Below, one piece after another: positions 42,844 through 51,773 of a DNA stretch of 64,000 nt (its first letter is position 1; each line of letters begins with the position of its first letter). The stretch spans positions 1 through 64,000 of the forward strand of contig CAKQOG010000001.1 of the NCBI GenBank assembly GCA_934255485.1, given 5' to 3'. Below the pieces are notes generated by a model. That model ran no database searches. It had not been told where the DNA came from and saw nothing but the letters and a program-made list of their open reading frames with translations. The DNA is from an uncultured Prevotellamassilia sp. (GTDB taxonomy: Bacteria > Bacteroidota > Bacteroidia > Bacteroidales > Bacteroidaceae). Made by a program: the position numbers and the translations under genes.

Positions 42844-43689
42844 TTATAATGCAGGTTTTTTAGTCTCAATTTTGTTTTCAACCTCATCGGGTAGAGCTGA
42901 AAAGAAGTCCATTCCAGTGCGCTTTTCAACCTCATCAACCGTAAGCTGATAGTACGTTAAGGGGTGGTTTCCTGCCTTGTTTTCAAATACAAAGCCATAG
43001 GCTTTAGGACTTTTAGGATAGCCTACAAGCAGCACTTTAAAGAAGGCGTCGGGCACTGCCACCTTGTTGCCACCAATGCGTTGTGGCGTATGTTCTTTAT
43101 AATAGATAGGGCCTGCAGCAATGCTCACGCAGCCATATTTTATGGCCCAACTGCGCTCTAACTCTTCAAGGTCTTTCCAATCACCACGATTAAGATTGCG
43201 GTTTTGTGGGCACACGTTTGTCATATAAAACGATTCAACCATTGCTTGATGACTCCATTTCATGTCTGCGGCAGGCGCCATGTGACCGCGGTCGTAGCCC
43301 GAATTTGTATAGTCTGTAGTGTATGCTTTTGCCCCTTTCACATCGGGGTCGGGTTGAAACTTGTTGTAGCGTGCTTCGGTGCCGTATGCTTCTTTCTTAG
43401 TGAGCTGCCATGCCACCCATTGTGGGGTTTTAAAGTCGGCATCGTAGCTCACGGTGTAACCAATGTGCTCGATAGTTTGTCCGCCACGCTCAATGTTGTA
43501 GTGCGGAATTTCGATGCCTTTGGGGGGATAAATACTAACGTTTTCGTCAGTATCTTGGGTTGTGGTGCTTGTCTGTTCTTGCTTTGTGTCATTGGTTGCC
43601 ATAGCCTCTTGCTGTTGCGACGAACGCATTTTAGTAATGCCAGCAACCGTAATGATAGCAAGTAAAAACAGTATAGAATATTTTTTCAT
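42844..43689 (-). CDS. DNA/RNA non-specific endonuclease (NUC1 type)
   Basis: A 281-residue membrane-anchored or secreted nuclease. After an N-terminal hydrophobic segment (YSILFLLAIITVAGI) and a Thr/Gln-rich linker (about 24-50) comes the His-Me-finger nuclease domain with the DRGHMAPAAD motif (catalytic His126), then TNVCPQNRNLNRGDWKDLE with the metal-binding Asn. Related enzymes degrade DNA and RNA for nutrition or competition. It lies 17 bases before the S8 protease gene and heads the operon. Confidence 0.9.
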   Translation of the reverse strand: MKKYSILFLLAIITVAGITKMRSSQQQEAMATNDTKQEQTSTTTQDTDENVSIYPPKGIEIPHYNIERGGQTIEHIGYTVSYDADFKTPQWVAWQLTKKEAYGTEARYNKFQPDPDVKGAKAYTTDYTNSGYDRGHMAPAADMKWSHQAMVESFYMTNVCPQNRNLNRGDWKDLEELERSWAIKYGCVSIAAGPIYYKEHTPQRIGGNKVAVPDAFFKVLLVGYPKSPKAYGFVFENKAGNHPLTYYQLTVDEVEKRTGMDFFSALPDEVENKIETKKPAL

Positions 43690-43743
43690 ACCCCTATGTA
43701 ATGATGTTTAGAGTTTGATATTTAATCAAGCACGAACTTAACA

Positions 43744-43784
43744 GAGAAACGTTCTCTCATTTTTATTTTAAGAGAGAACGTTTC
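43744..43784. terminator. Inverted repeat between TlpA-like and nuclease genes
   Basis: AGAAACGTTCTCTC (43744-43757) pairs with 43771-43784 over 14 bp around a 13-base AT loop. The stem lacks a clear T tract on the reverse strand, so termination is likely but incomplete. Confidence 0.5.
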
Positions 43785-43835
43785 TGTATATACCTTATAA
43801 AAAATAGTCTCTTTTTAGGGTAGCTCTCCCTTTGC

Positions 43836-44396
43836 TTACTTGGTAAGAGCTACTTCAATTTCGTTCTTTAAAATGTCGCTTCCAGGGTAGCCACCTGTGC
43901 TAAGATTGTCGTATGCCTTTTCGCCATTTTTGCCAAGTAAAAGGTATGATGGAATGCCAGGAATATTGAGTGATTTGCACATTTCTTGCCATTGTTCGGC
44001 AGTTAAGCGGTAGTGGTCTCCATCAATGCCCTTAATCATATCGTTCCAAGTGTTGAATGGTGAAGTATCGCCAGTAACGTATATAAACACGCATCCCTTT
44101 TTGCTCAGTTCGGGCTTAATATCGTCAATTTGCTTCATTGCCATGCGGCATGGTCCGCACCAAGTAGCCCAAAAGTCGATGAGTGCCACTTTGCCTTTAT
44201 AGTTAGCAGCAATAGTTTTTACTACATCCTCTCCCTTTACTGTTGTGGGGATAGTTTTTACCGTATACGATGCCTTGTTTGCTGCTTTAGCCTCTACCTT
44301 GGTAGTAGTTGTTTTAGTTTTATGCTGTGGCTTCTGAGCACAACTGTATGTAAATGCCATTGCTGCAAGTGCCAAAAATAAGATGTTCTTTTTCAT
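43836..44396 (-). CDS. TlpA-like thioredoxin-fold lipoprotein
   Basis: A 186-residue periplasmic disulfide-linked redox protein. The lipoprotein signal ends in AFTYSC (Cys19), followed by a Lys/Thr-rich linker (about 22-45) and a thioredoxin fold with active site WCGPC (Cys80, Cys83). The cis-Pro loop is GIPSYLLLG. Members reduce or resolve disulfides of envelope proteins in Bacteroidota. It has its own promoter (44426-44457) and is followed by an inverted repeat, so it is probably monocistronic. Confidence 0.88.
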   Translation of the reverse strand: MKKNILFLALAAMAFTYSCAQKPQHKTKTTTTKVEAKAANKASYTVKTIPTTVKGEDVVKTIAANYKGKVALIDFWATWCGPCRMAMKQIDDIKPELSKKGCVFIYVTGDTSPFNTWNDMIKGIDGDHYRLTAEQWQEMCKSLNIPGIPSYLLLGKNGEKAYDNLSTGGYPGSDILKNEIEVALTK

Positions 44397-44425
44397 TGCT
44401 TTTGGTTTTAAAATGATTTGTGTAG

Positions 44426-44457
44426 CAAATTTACTATTTTTCGTGGCTTAAGCCAAA
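44426..44457 (-). promoter_or_regulatory. Promoter of the TlpA-like gene
   Basis: On the reverse strand TTTG (44454-44457) and TAAATTTG (44426-44433) are 20 bases apart, giving a transcript start about 23 bases before the ATG. Confidence 0.7.
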
Positions 44458-44497
44458 CAAAAAGTGAATATGCAAACCTTTATACAATATTTAATAT

Positions 44498-44505
44498 TAC
44501 ATTTG
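44498..44505 (+). promoter_or_regulatory. -7 element for argF'
   Basis: TACATTTG fits TAnnTTTG and predicts a leader of about 95 bases to the start at 44607. No good -33 element was seen. Confidence 0.45.
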
Positions 44506-44606
44506 CCTTGGTTTAACACAGCCAATGCGTTTGCGGGCAGTTGTTGAATCAACTAATATGGAACTACACACTTTATATAATAGCTAACAAAACATTCATT
44601 CAGTAT

Positions 44607-45569
44607 ATGAAAACCTTTCTTCACGTACAAGATATTGGCTCATTGAGCAATGTATTAGCCGAGGCAAAGCAGATAAAGGCCAACCGCTACCAGTTTGAGC
44701 ACTTGGGACACCACAAAACAGCTTTACTCATCTTCTTTAACAATTCGCTTCGCACACGCCTTTCAACCCAAAAGGCAGCACGCAACCTTGGGCTTGATGT
44801 AATGGTGCTTGATGTCAATCAAGGTGCATGGAAACTTGAAACCGAGCGTGGTGTGGTGATGGATGGCGACAAGAGCGAACACTTGCTTGAAGCAATTCCC
44901 GTGATGGCATCATTTTGCGACATTATTGGTGTGCGCACCTTTGCTGGACTTACAGATCGCAATGCCGACTATGCCGAAAACATTCTTTCGCAATTTATTA
45001 AATACAGTGGTCGCCCCGTGTTCTCTATGGAGAGCGCAACGGCGCACCCCTTGCAAGCATTTGCCGACCTCATAACCATTGAAGAGCACAAAGAAACCAA
45101 ACGCCCCAAAGTGGTTCTAACTTGGGCTCCCCATCCACGTGCTTTGCCACAAGCAGTGCCCAATAGTTTTGCCGAATGGATGCGTGCAGCCGATGTTGAT
45201 TTTGTTGTTACTCACCCTCATGGCTACGAACTCGACCCTCTGTTTGTGGGCGATGCAAAAGTAGAATACGATCAAATGAAGGCACTCGAAGGAGCCGACT
45301 TCGTTTATGCCAAAAACTGGAGTTGTCCAGGTGTGGCAAACGCAGCCGACTATGGCAAAATATTATCAAAAGACATGTCGTGGACCATTGATGAGGCACA
45401 CATGGCCGTAACAAACAATGCACAGTTTATGCACTGTTTGCCCGTTCGTCGCAACATGATTGTTACCGATGATGTTATTGAGTCGCCCCGTTCACTTGTT
45501 ATTCCGGAGGCTGCTAACCGCGAAATTTCAGCAACGGTAGTACTAAAGCATTTGTTAGAATCGTTGTAA
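44607..45569 (+). CDS. argF': N-succinyl/N-acetylornithine carbamoyltransferase
   Basis: A 320-residue transcarbamylase for arginine synthesis acting on an N-acylated ornithine, as in Bacteroides fragilis. Motifs: FFNNSLRTRLSTQKAA (carbamoyl phosphate loop), LDVNQGAWKLETERGVVMDG, ESATAHPLQAFADL, APHPRALPQAVPNSFAEW and FMHCLPVRRNM. The start at 44607 (MKTFLHVQDIG) is chosen over the longer frame, which adds 22 residues lacking in this family. At residue 90, in MDGDKSEH, it has Ser. That site decides between succinyl and acetyl substrates; from memory it is Pro in B. fragilis and Glu in the acetyl-type enzyme. Ser would fit a succinyl enzyme but is not proven. Confidence 0.88.
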   Translation: MKTFLHVQDIGSLSNVLAEAKQIKANRYQFEHLGHHKTALLIFFNNSLRTRLSTQKAARNLGLDVMVLDVNQGAWKLETERGVVMDGDKSEHLLEAIPVMASFCDIIGVRTFAGLTDRNADYAENILSQFIKYSGRPVFSMESATAHPLQAFADLITIEEHKETKRPKVVLTWAPHPRALPQAVPNSFAEWMRAADVDFVVTHPHGYELDPLFVGDAKVEYDQMKALEGADFVYAKNWSCPGVANAADYGKILSKDMSWTIDEAHMAVTNNAQFMHCLPVRRNMIVTDDVIESPRSLVIPEAANREISATVVLKHLLESL

Positions 45570-45616
45570 ATACACATACACACACAGAACGCCAAGTTCT
45601 ACGTATAACATAAAAG

Positions 45617-45647
45617 AGGAGCATCGGTAAAACAATGCTCCTTTTTT
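45617..45647 (+). terminator. Terminator of argF'
   Basis: An 8-bp stem AGGAGCAT (45617-45624) with 45635-45642, 10-base loop, followed by six T residues (45642-45647). Confidence 0.88.
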
Positions 45648-45775
45648 AGGCTAAAAACGTAGGCATGCAATGGATTTTGTGTATTATGCTTGGGCAAACT
45701 AAGCAATGCTGAAATACTATAAAACACTCTATTCTGCCCGTAAATACGGGCTCTTGGGGTACAACATACGTGATA

Positions 45776-45873
45776 TGTTGGCGTATCACGCCCGTGATAC
45801 GCTCGTATCGCGCCCATGATACGCTCGTATCACGCTCATGATACGCTCGTATCACGGCCGTGATACGCCAACA
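45776..45873. repeat. Array of four 22-base palindromic units with inverted flanks (copy 2)
   Basis: Units start at 45782, 45804, 45826 and 45848; the last is the 20-base perfect palindrome CGTATCACGGCCGTGATACG. Linkers are CT instead of AC as in copy 1. The centres run CCCGTG, CCCATG, CTCATG, GGCCGTG, the same order as copy 1. The flanks are TGTTGG (45776-45781) and CCAACA (45868-45873), inverted to each other but unrelated to copy 1's flanks. It lies between the convergent argF' and menC/E genes. Confidence 0.9.
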
Positions 45874-45937
45874 AAATACGTTATATCATACAGAAACATA
45901 CGTAACATGGTGCTCTCATAACGCTTTTGTGGCTAAA

Positions 45938-46016
45938 AACGCATGCGTTGATAACACAACAAACCTCACATCGTACGTTACACACAGGAGGTAATGAACG
46001 ATGTGAGGTTTGTTGT
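45938..46016. repeat. Palindrome plus very long stem-loop before menC/E
   Basis: AACGCATGCGTT (45938-45949) is a 12-base palindrome. Next to it, 45956-45974 pairs perfectly with 45998-46016 over 19 bp (core ACCTCACATCGT / ACGATGTGAGGT) around a 23-base loop. No clean T tract is seen on either strand. It may act as a terminator for the men operon, or be a mobile or structural element. Confidence 0.6.
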
Positions 46017-46047
46017 TGTGATGCGCTATGTAGCCTATTATAAGGCT

Positions 46048-48108
46048 TTATGGCATAGCATTAAAAAATTGTAATGCCAACTTTTTGGCTTCGGCACGTG
46101 CCGGCTTATTGGTTTCGGTAAGAGGGATATGGGGTGTGGGGATAAAGCGTTTGGGCACTTCGTAGCGGTCTAATAGTTGGCGACACGAAGCCTCGAGTGC
46201 TTGTGCCATATCGCTTGTTCCTTCATAGAGCAAAGTTACCATTTCGCCCAACTCTTCGCTTGGTAGTGAGGTAATGACAAATGGCACCGAGAGCGATGAT
46301 AGTTTTTGCTCAATTTGCTCAATTTGCAATTTTATTCCGCCCGAACAAATCACGTTGTCGCGGCGGCCGAGTATGCGAAATCTGCCATCGGGCAGCACCT
46401 CGGCAATATCGTTGGTTACAAGCGTTTGGCTGCACACTTTGGGGGCACTAATAACCAAACAACCATCTGCCGAGAGACTAGTGCTAACGCCTTCGAGCGG
46501 TGTGTAAAAGGCAGATGCTTGTGGCCCATTTAAGCGTCTAAGGGCAATGTGCGAAAGGGTTTCGGTCATGCCATACGTGCTATAAACGGGGTTAGGAAAA
46601 CGTTTTAGTTCTTCTGCAAGTTCGGGCATAATGGCGCCACCGCCTATAATGAGACATAGTGTGCGCCGCATGAGCGAACGCTCGTGTGGCACGTGCAGCG
46701 ACTCGTAGGCCTGCATGGGGGTGATGGCAGCAAAGTCGGGAGCTTCGTGCAGATGGGCGTAGGGATGAGATGTGGGTGCAACAGGTATGAGCGATAAACT
46801 GCCAGCTAACGAGCGTACAAGCATCATTTGTCCGGCTATATATTTGAGTGGCATACATAGTAGCGCCGTATTGCCCTCTTGTAATCCTAAGGCATGAAGG
46901 GTGGTTAGGGCGCTCTCCCACATACGCACTTTCTCAACCTCGATGTTTTTGGGTTGGCCCGTACTGCCCGATGTGTGCACCTGCATGGTGGGCGAAGGCT
47001 CTTTCCACTTGTTTTTAAACGCCTCGATTTCGGCAAGAAACTTGCGTTGTTTAGCGCTGCCATACCATAGGCAGTCGCCCTCTATGTGTAGCGGTGCGGC
47101 ATCGAAATTTTTAACAAACAATTGGCCTGTGCCTAAGCCTTGAGGCAGTGTGGTGTCGGCATCGATAGCAGCGCTCCACTGAGCAATAGCATTGAGTCCG
47201 ACGTTGCTTTCGAGTGCCGAGGTGGTCCAATAGCCAATGTTGCGCTCGCGCGCCAAAGCCATCCATTCGGCAGCACCAGTGAAAGCACCATGAAGTGTGG
47301 GCTTTAGAATAATGTATTGCGGACGAATGGTGTCGAGTAGTTCAATCTTTTGCTTATAGTCGTTTACGCCAATAAGTTCCTCATCGAGTGCAATGGGCAG
47401 AGGGGAGTTGGCACAAAGATGTGCCATTTCAGTCCACTGTCCCTGTCGTATGGGCTGTTCAATACTATGAATATCGTAGCGTGCCAACTCGTTGAGCTTG
47501 GCGGGAGCATCTTGTGGGGTAAAACCGCCATTGGCATCAACTCTAAGCTCAATGGTATCTGCACTATAGCGCTGGCGCAACTTTTTGATGAGTGATAGTT
47601 CACTATCGAAGTCGATAGCCCCAATCTTGAGTTTTACGCAACGAAAGCCCTGTTCGAGTTTTTGCTCCATGCGCTGGCACATCTCTTCGTAACTGCCCAT
47701 CCACACCAGTCCGTTAATGGGTATGCCCTTTTCGCCTTTGGTAAATGCCGACGGATAGAGCTTGAGGTAATCGCCCGCAAGCGAACCTGCAGCCGACCGA
47801 AAGGCCGATTGTAAGCCAAATAGTATAGAGGGGTAGGGGCGCAAGCTATTAGAGTCGAGGTTTTGAGTTTCCTCAACTTCTTGGCATATTTTGCGCAGAC
47901 GCTCCTCGTAATGTTCGTCGTAATCGCAACTAAGGTCGTAGAGTGGGGCACACTCGCCAAGACCTGTAAAGCGGAGTTGGGGGTCGCTTGAGGAAAGCAA
48001 GATGTACCAAACTTTGCGGTTATAATATACCCCGCGCGATGTGCCCGCAGGCTGCTTGAACTGCAATGTGCGCGGAATGACTCTTAGAGAAAATGGGAGA
48101 AAATGCAA
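46048..48108 (-). CDS. o-Succinylbenzoate synthase fused to o-succinylbenzoate-CoA ligase (MenC-MenE)
   Basis: A 686-residue fusion of two consecutive menaquinone enzymes. The N-terminal part (about 1-345) is an enolase-superfamily MenC with KLKIG (Lys159, Lys161), VDANGG (Asp191), SIEQPI (Glu217), LDEEL (Asp242) and the ILKPT lysine (269). After a linker (about 345-370) comes MenE, an adenylating ligase, with the P-loop HTSGSTGQPK (about 379-388), YSTYGMTET and LGRRDNVICSGGIK. The N-terminal portion of MenE is short compared with E. coli MenE. The frame is unbroken across the junction. It ends the men operon, 53 bases after menB. Confidence 0.92.
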   Translation of the reverse strand: MHFLPFSLRVIPRTLQFKQPAGTSRGVYYNRKVWYILLSSSDPQLRFTGLGECAPLYDLSCDYDEHYEERLRKICQEVEETQNLDSNSLRPYPSILFGLQSAFRSAAGSLAGDYLKLYPSAFTKGEKGIPINGLVWMGSYEEMCQRMEQKLEQGFRCVKLKIGAIDFDSELSLIKKLRQRYSADTIELRVDANGGFTPQDAPAKLNELARYDIHSIEQPIRQGQWTEMAHLCANSPLPIALDEELIGVNDYKQKIELLDTIRPQYIILKPTLHGAFTGAAEWMALARERNIGYWTTSALESNVGLNAIAQWSAAIDADTTLPQGLGTGQLFVKNFDAAPLHIEGDCLWYGSAKQRKFLAEIEAFKNKWKEPSPTMQVHTSGSTGQPKNIEVEKVRMWESALTTLHALGLQEGNTALLCMPLKYIAGQMMLVRSLAGSLSLIPVAPTSHPYAHLHEAPDFAAITPMQAYESLHVPHERSLMRRTLCLIIGGGAIMPELAEELKRFPNPVYSTYGMTETLSHIALRRLNGPQASAFYTPLEGVSTSLSADGCLVISAPKVCSQTLVTNDIAEVLPDGRFRILGRRDNVICSGGIKLQIEQIEQKLSSLSVPFVITSLPSEELGEMVTLLYEGTSDMAQALEASCRQLLDRYEVPKRFIPTPHIPLTETNKPARAEAKKLALQFFNAMP

Positions 48109-48161
48109 GGTGAAATTTTATTTACAGAATAAAAACTGATTGATGTTGAAAGAACTGGAGT

Positions 48162-48977
48162 TTAAGGCAACTTGGGGTATTTCTTAAAGTTTGGTTTACG
48201 CTTTTCAAGGAAAGCTCTGCCGCCTTCTTGTGCCTCGTCGAGCATATAATATAGCATGGTGGCATCGCCCGCAAGCTCTTGTATGCCAGCTTGCCCATCG
48301 AGTTCAGCATTGAGTCCAGCCTTAATCATGCGTAGCGCTAAAGGCGAACGTTCCATCATGGTTTCAGCCCATTCTACAACCTCATCTTCGAGTTTATCGA
48401 ATGGTACAACCTTATTAACCATACCCATTTGTTCGGCCTCTTTAGCGGTGTATTGGCGACACATAAACCATATTTCGCGAGCCTTTTTCTGCCCTACAAT
48501 GCGTGCCAAATAAGAGGCTCCAAAGCCTGCATCAAACGAGCCAACCTTAGGACCAGTTTGCCCGAAAATGGCATTTTCAGATGCTATCGTGAGGTCGCAC
48601 ATAAGGTGGAGCACGTGTCCACCACCAATAGCATAGCCATTAACCATAGCAATAACGGGTTTGGGCAAGGAGCGAATTTGCTTTTGCACATCGAGCACAT
48701 TGAGTCGGGGCACACCATCACCACCAACGTAGCCACCACGACCTTTAACGTGCATATCGCCTCCAGAACAGAAGGCTTTGTCGCCAGCCCCCGTGAGTAC
48801 TACCACACAAACATCTTGCGATTCTCTGCAATAGCGCAAAGCATCGCCTATCTCGGCCACGGTGAGCGGAGTGAAAGCATTGCGATAGCGCGGACGATTG
48901 ATAGTGATGCGAGCTATGCCATTATACTCATCGAAAAGTATTTCTTTATATTCTTTTATTGTATTCCATGTACGCAT
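48162..48977 (-). CDS. menB: 1,4-Dihydroxy-2-naphthoyl-CoA synthase
   Basis: A 271-residue crotonase-fold enzyme that closes the naphthoate ring of o-succinylbenzoyl-CoA. Seen motifs: [73 protein letters not shown] and the C-terminal [18 protein letters not shown], all characteristic of MenB. It is between menD and menC/E with gaps of 53 bases on each side. Confidence 0.95.
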   Translation of the reverse strand: MRTWNTIKEYKEILFDEYNGIARITINRPRYRNAFTPLTVAEIGDALRYCRESQDVCVVVLTGAGDKAFCSGGDMHVKGRGGYVGGDGVPRLNVLDVQKQIRSLPKPVIAMVNGYAIGGGHVLHLMCDLTIASENAIFGQTGPKVGSFDAGFGASYLARIVGQKKAREIWFMCRQYTAKEAEQMGMVNKVVPFDKLEDEVVEWAETMMERSPLALRMIKAGLNAELDGQAGIQELAGDATMLYYMLDEAQEGGRAFLEKRKPNFKKYPKLP

Positions 48978-49030
48978 AGTTGTTGGTATATTTTGAATGA
49001 TTGTTGTTTGATATGTATGATATAATTGAC

Positions 49031-50653
49031 TTAATTAAGCGTTATTTCGATTAGTTGAGCAATGGTGCATTCCTCGTTAAGGAAATGGGGCATGGCATCG
49101 GCAAGTTGTTTGGCATTTTGCACCTTTTGATAGGCTATGTCATACGAAGCGCAAATGCCTTGTGCAGTAAAACGTTTGCCACCAGCTGCTATAAACTCGT
49201 CTCTTGCCTGTGATGCAGAAAGACCTGGAAGTTGATCGAATATGGCTCCATGCCCATTATTAAGCAATAGTATACGCAGATTGGTGGGCAGATGAGTGTT
49301 CCACAAGGCATTGGCGTCATAATAAAAACTGAGGTCGCCTATTACCACAATGCTCAGTCCCCACATTTTAAGGGCGTAACCTACTGCTGCAGACAAACTG
49401 CCCTCAATGCCGTTTACGCCTCGGTTGCAATAGATAGGGAATGTGCCCGACTCAAACACCAAACCTGCTGCGCGAACGGCAGAACTATTGGCCAAATGTA
49501 AGGTAATAACGGGCGAGAGTTGGGAAAGATGCTCTTTTAGCACAGTGAGTGCTGTGTGCATGGTTAGTTTGTTAGGTAAAGTGGCGGTTTTTGCAGCTTG
49601 CTCTGAGTGTACTTGCATCAGTTGAGCATAGGCTTGCGCAACGCTTTTTTGCTGTTTAGGCAAGGCGCTTGCTAATTGGTTAAGTGCGTTGCTTACATCG
49701 GCATGTACCCAATAAGATAGGTGGCAAAAGGTGTCGGGCATGTGTTGTTCTGCGCCTATACGTACCACTTTGCAAGGGATGTTGCGTAAGAGCGATTTAA
49801 ATTTTTTATGAACAAAATTGCCGCCTATTTGCACTATTACATCGGGTTTGATGGCTGCATCGGTTGTTGATAAATGGTCGAAAGCATGCAGCAGATTGCT
49901 ACCTTTTACATCGGAGATAATTTCGGGTAAAACGAGTAGTTGATTGTTAGAGATGAGCTGATCAACCTCTTGCCGTATGTCGCCTTTCTCATATTGTCCT
50001 ATGATGAGTGCGGGCAATTGGGCATTGCTAATGAGTTGTATAACCTCTTGTGGAAGTGGTGAAGAGGGTTCGTTGGCAGTGAACTCCTTGATAATGCGTT
50101 CGTTGGGAAGCGTTGCTGTGGTAAAGTTGAACATGGGTTCTTCAATCGCTACGTTGATGTGCGACGGACCGCCACCATGGTGTTGCAAACGGAGTATGGC
50201 CTCATTGATATTGCGGTTGTTTTGCCATAAATCGGTTGGTGTGTGGGGAGTTGAAACACTGTAAGTGCAGCAATAGGGCATAAGTGCTTGCTGTTGTGGC
50301 AGGGTTTGCCCATCAAGTTGGTTAATCCATTGTGCTGGACGATCGGCTGAAATAACAAGCAATGGCAAATGACGATAGTAGGCTTCGGCTACAGCAGGAA
50401 TGCAATTGAGCAGTGCCGAACCTGAGGTGACGCATACGGCTACAGCCTGCTCTGTGGCAAGCGTCATACCTAATGCAACAAAAGCTGCACTGCGTTCGTC
50501 GGTAACGGGATGTATGTTGATGCGCCCTTTAAGTTCGTTAAGATTGTGCACAATAGTGGCATTGCGTGAGCCTGGACACACTACGATATCGGTGATATGG
50601 TGCGAGAGTAGCAATGCTGTCAGTTGATTTACTTGGGGCGTATTACAGAACAT
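49031..50653 (-). CDS. menD: SEPHCHC synthase
   Basis: A 540-residue thiamine-diphosphate enzyme that adds a 2-oxoglutarate-derived group to isochorismate. Features include [28 protein letters not shown] with the ThDP glutamate, [32 protein letters not shown], and the C-terminal ThDP-binding [19 protein letters not shown] and [15 protein letters not shown]. Length is close to typical MenD. It follows menF by 55 bases in the operon. Confidence 0.94.
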   Translation of the reverse strand: MFCNTPQVNQLTALLLSHHITDIVVCPGSRNATIVHNLNELKGRINIHPVTDERSAAFVALGMTLATEQAVAVCVTSGSALLNCIPAVAEAYYRHLPLLVISADRPAQWINQLDGQTLPQQQALMPYCCTYSVSTPHTPTDLWQNNRNINEAILRLQHHGGGPSHINVAIEEPMFNFTTATLPNERIIKEFTANEPSSPLPQEVIQLISNAQLPALIIGQYEKGDIRQEVDQLISNNQLLVLPEIISDVKGSNLLHAFDHLSTTDAAIKPDVIVQIGGNFVHKKFKSLLRNIPCKVVRIGAEQHMPDTFCHLSYWVHADVSNALNQLASALPKQQKSVAQAYAQLMQVHSEQAAKTATLPNKLTMHTALTVLKEHLSQLSPVITLHLANSSAVRAAGLVFESGTFPIYCNRGVNGIEGSLSAAVGYALKMWGLSIVVIGDLSFYYDANALWNTHLPTNLRILLLNNGHGAIFDQLPGLSASQARDEFIAAGGKRFTAQGICASYDIAYQKVQNAKQLADAMPHFLNEECTIAQLIEITLN

Positions 50654-50708
50654 AGAAACTTTATCTTGGGTATTTTTTATAATAAAAGAACTTTGGAAAA
50701 AGGTGTAA

Positions 50709-51773
50709 TTATCCCCTCAAAACATCGAGCATAGTTTGTAGTTTTCGACATGTTTCATCCCATTCGGCTTGCTCTTTGCTCTCGGGCATTATGCCTCCAC
50801 CAGCATAAAGGGTAGCATGGGTATGCTGTAGTTGCATACAACGCAGTGATACGAAGAGTTGTGTTTCGTCTGTACCCAAATGAAATGGGCCACTAAAGCC
50901 TGCATAATATTGGCGAGGGGTGGCTTCGCTTTCGATAATAGAACGTAGTGCATCGGCCTGTGGCAGTCCGCAAACGGCAGGAGTAGGGTGGAGATGCTGC
51001 AAAAGCAAGCGCTCGTTGCAGCTATTGCTGAGCTTAAACGCGAAGTCTGTGCACAGATGTTGAATATTGCCCGAGTGTAAGGTGTGACAGGCCGAATGCG
51101 ATAGTGATTGGCTGATCGGACGTATTTGGTTCTCTATAAAATGGGCAACAAGTGCTTGCTCTTGACGATTTTTGTTGTCCCATTGAGGCTCTTTGTTATT
51201 GGTTGCATCGTAGGGTAGTGTTCCAGCCAAGGCTACTGTGCTATAATTGTCGCCTTGTTTTCGTAGCAAAGGTTCGGGAGTAGCTACGAGCCAAGTGCCT
51301 GTTTGAGGCGTTGTCCATAGGGCTATAAAGCTATTTGTACGATTGTGACAAGCTTGCATAAAAAGTTCTTCAGCATTCCATGGTTGCTGGCTCTTTACTT
51401 GCAAACGGCGCGAAAGTACCACCTTTTGCAGTTGTCTTTGCATGAGCTTTTGTTTGCATTTTGCAAATGCTTGTGAATAAGTGTTGCGCTCAATGCTTGC
51501 GTTGCATTCTTCTATAAGATGTGGAATGGTTGGCTGAGGCGTATGTAGTGTTTCGCGACATATGCTATCGGGTTCAATAAACACAATGGGCAAAGAATCG
51601 GTAACTACAAACGGCATAACGACGTATCCTCCGCTAAGAGGAACGTCGTTTAATGTGTTATAGCATTTGGGCACGCCATGCTGCGTGATACGAGTGAAAT
51701 GCTTGCTATTGGGAAGTCGGTATAGTACGCTCGATGTGATTGGCGTGTTGCTATGTTGGATATTGAAATTCAA
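50709..51773 (-). CDS. menF: Isochorismate synthase
   Basis: A 354-residue chorismate-utilising enzyme making isochorismate, the first committed step of menaquinone synthesis. The C-terminal two thirds show LQKVVLSRRLQVK, ATPEPLLRKQGDNYSTVALAGTL, PTPAVCGLPQADAL and YAGGGIMPESKEQAEWDE, the family's substrate and metal-binding strands. The N-terminus is short. Its start abuts the mazG stop with no gap, so translation is probably coupled. Salicylate-type or enterobactin-type use is unlikely because menD follows. Confidence 0.88.
   Translation of the reverse strand: MNFNIQHSNTPITSSVLYRLPNSKHFTRITQHGVPKCYNTLNDVPLSGGYVVMPFVVTDSLPIVFIEPDSICRETLHTPQPTIPHLIEECNASIERNTYSQAFAKCKQKLMQRQLQKVVLSRRLQVKSQQPWNAEELFMQACHNRTNSFIALWTTPQTGTWLVATPEPLLRKQGDNYSTVALAGTLPYDATNNKEPQWDNKNRQEQALVAHFIENQIRPISQSLSHSACHTLHSGNIQHLCTDFAFKLSNSCNERLLLQHLHPTPAVCGLPQADALRSIIESEATPRQYYAGFSGPFHLGTDETQLFVSLRCMQLQHTHATLYAGGGIMPESKEQAEWDETCRKLQTMLDVLRG

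Noticed and set aside
43204..43665. 153-residue forward frame opposite the nuclease gene
   Set aside because: Antisense to a gene with a clear DRGH motif; no supporting features.
45599..45855. Reverse-strand frames of about 70 residues around the second palindromic array
   Set aside because: They are read through the repeats and the argF' terminator and have repeat-derived sequence only.
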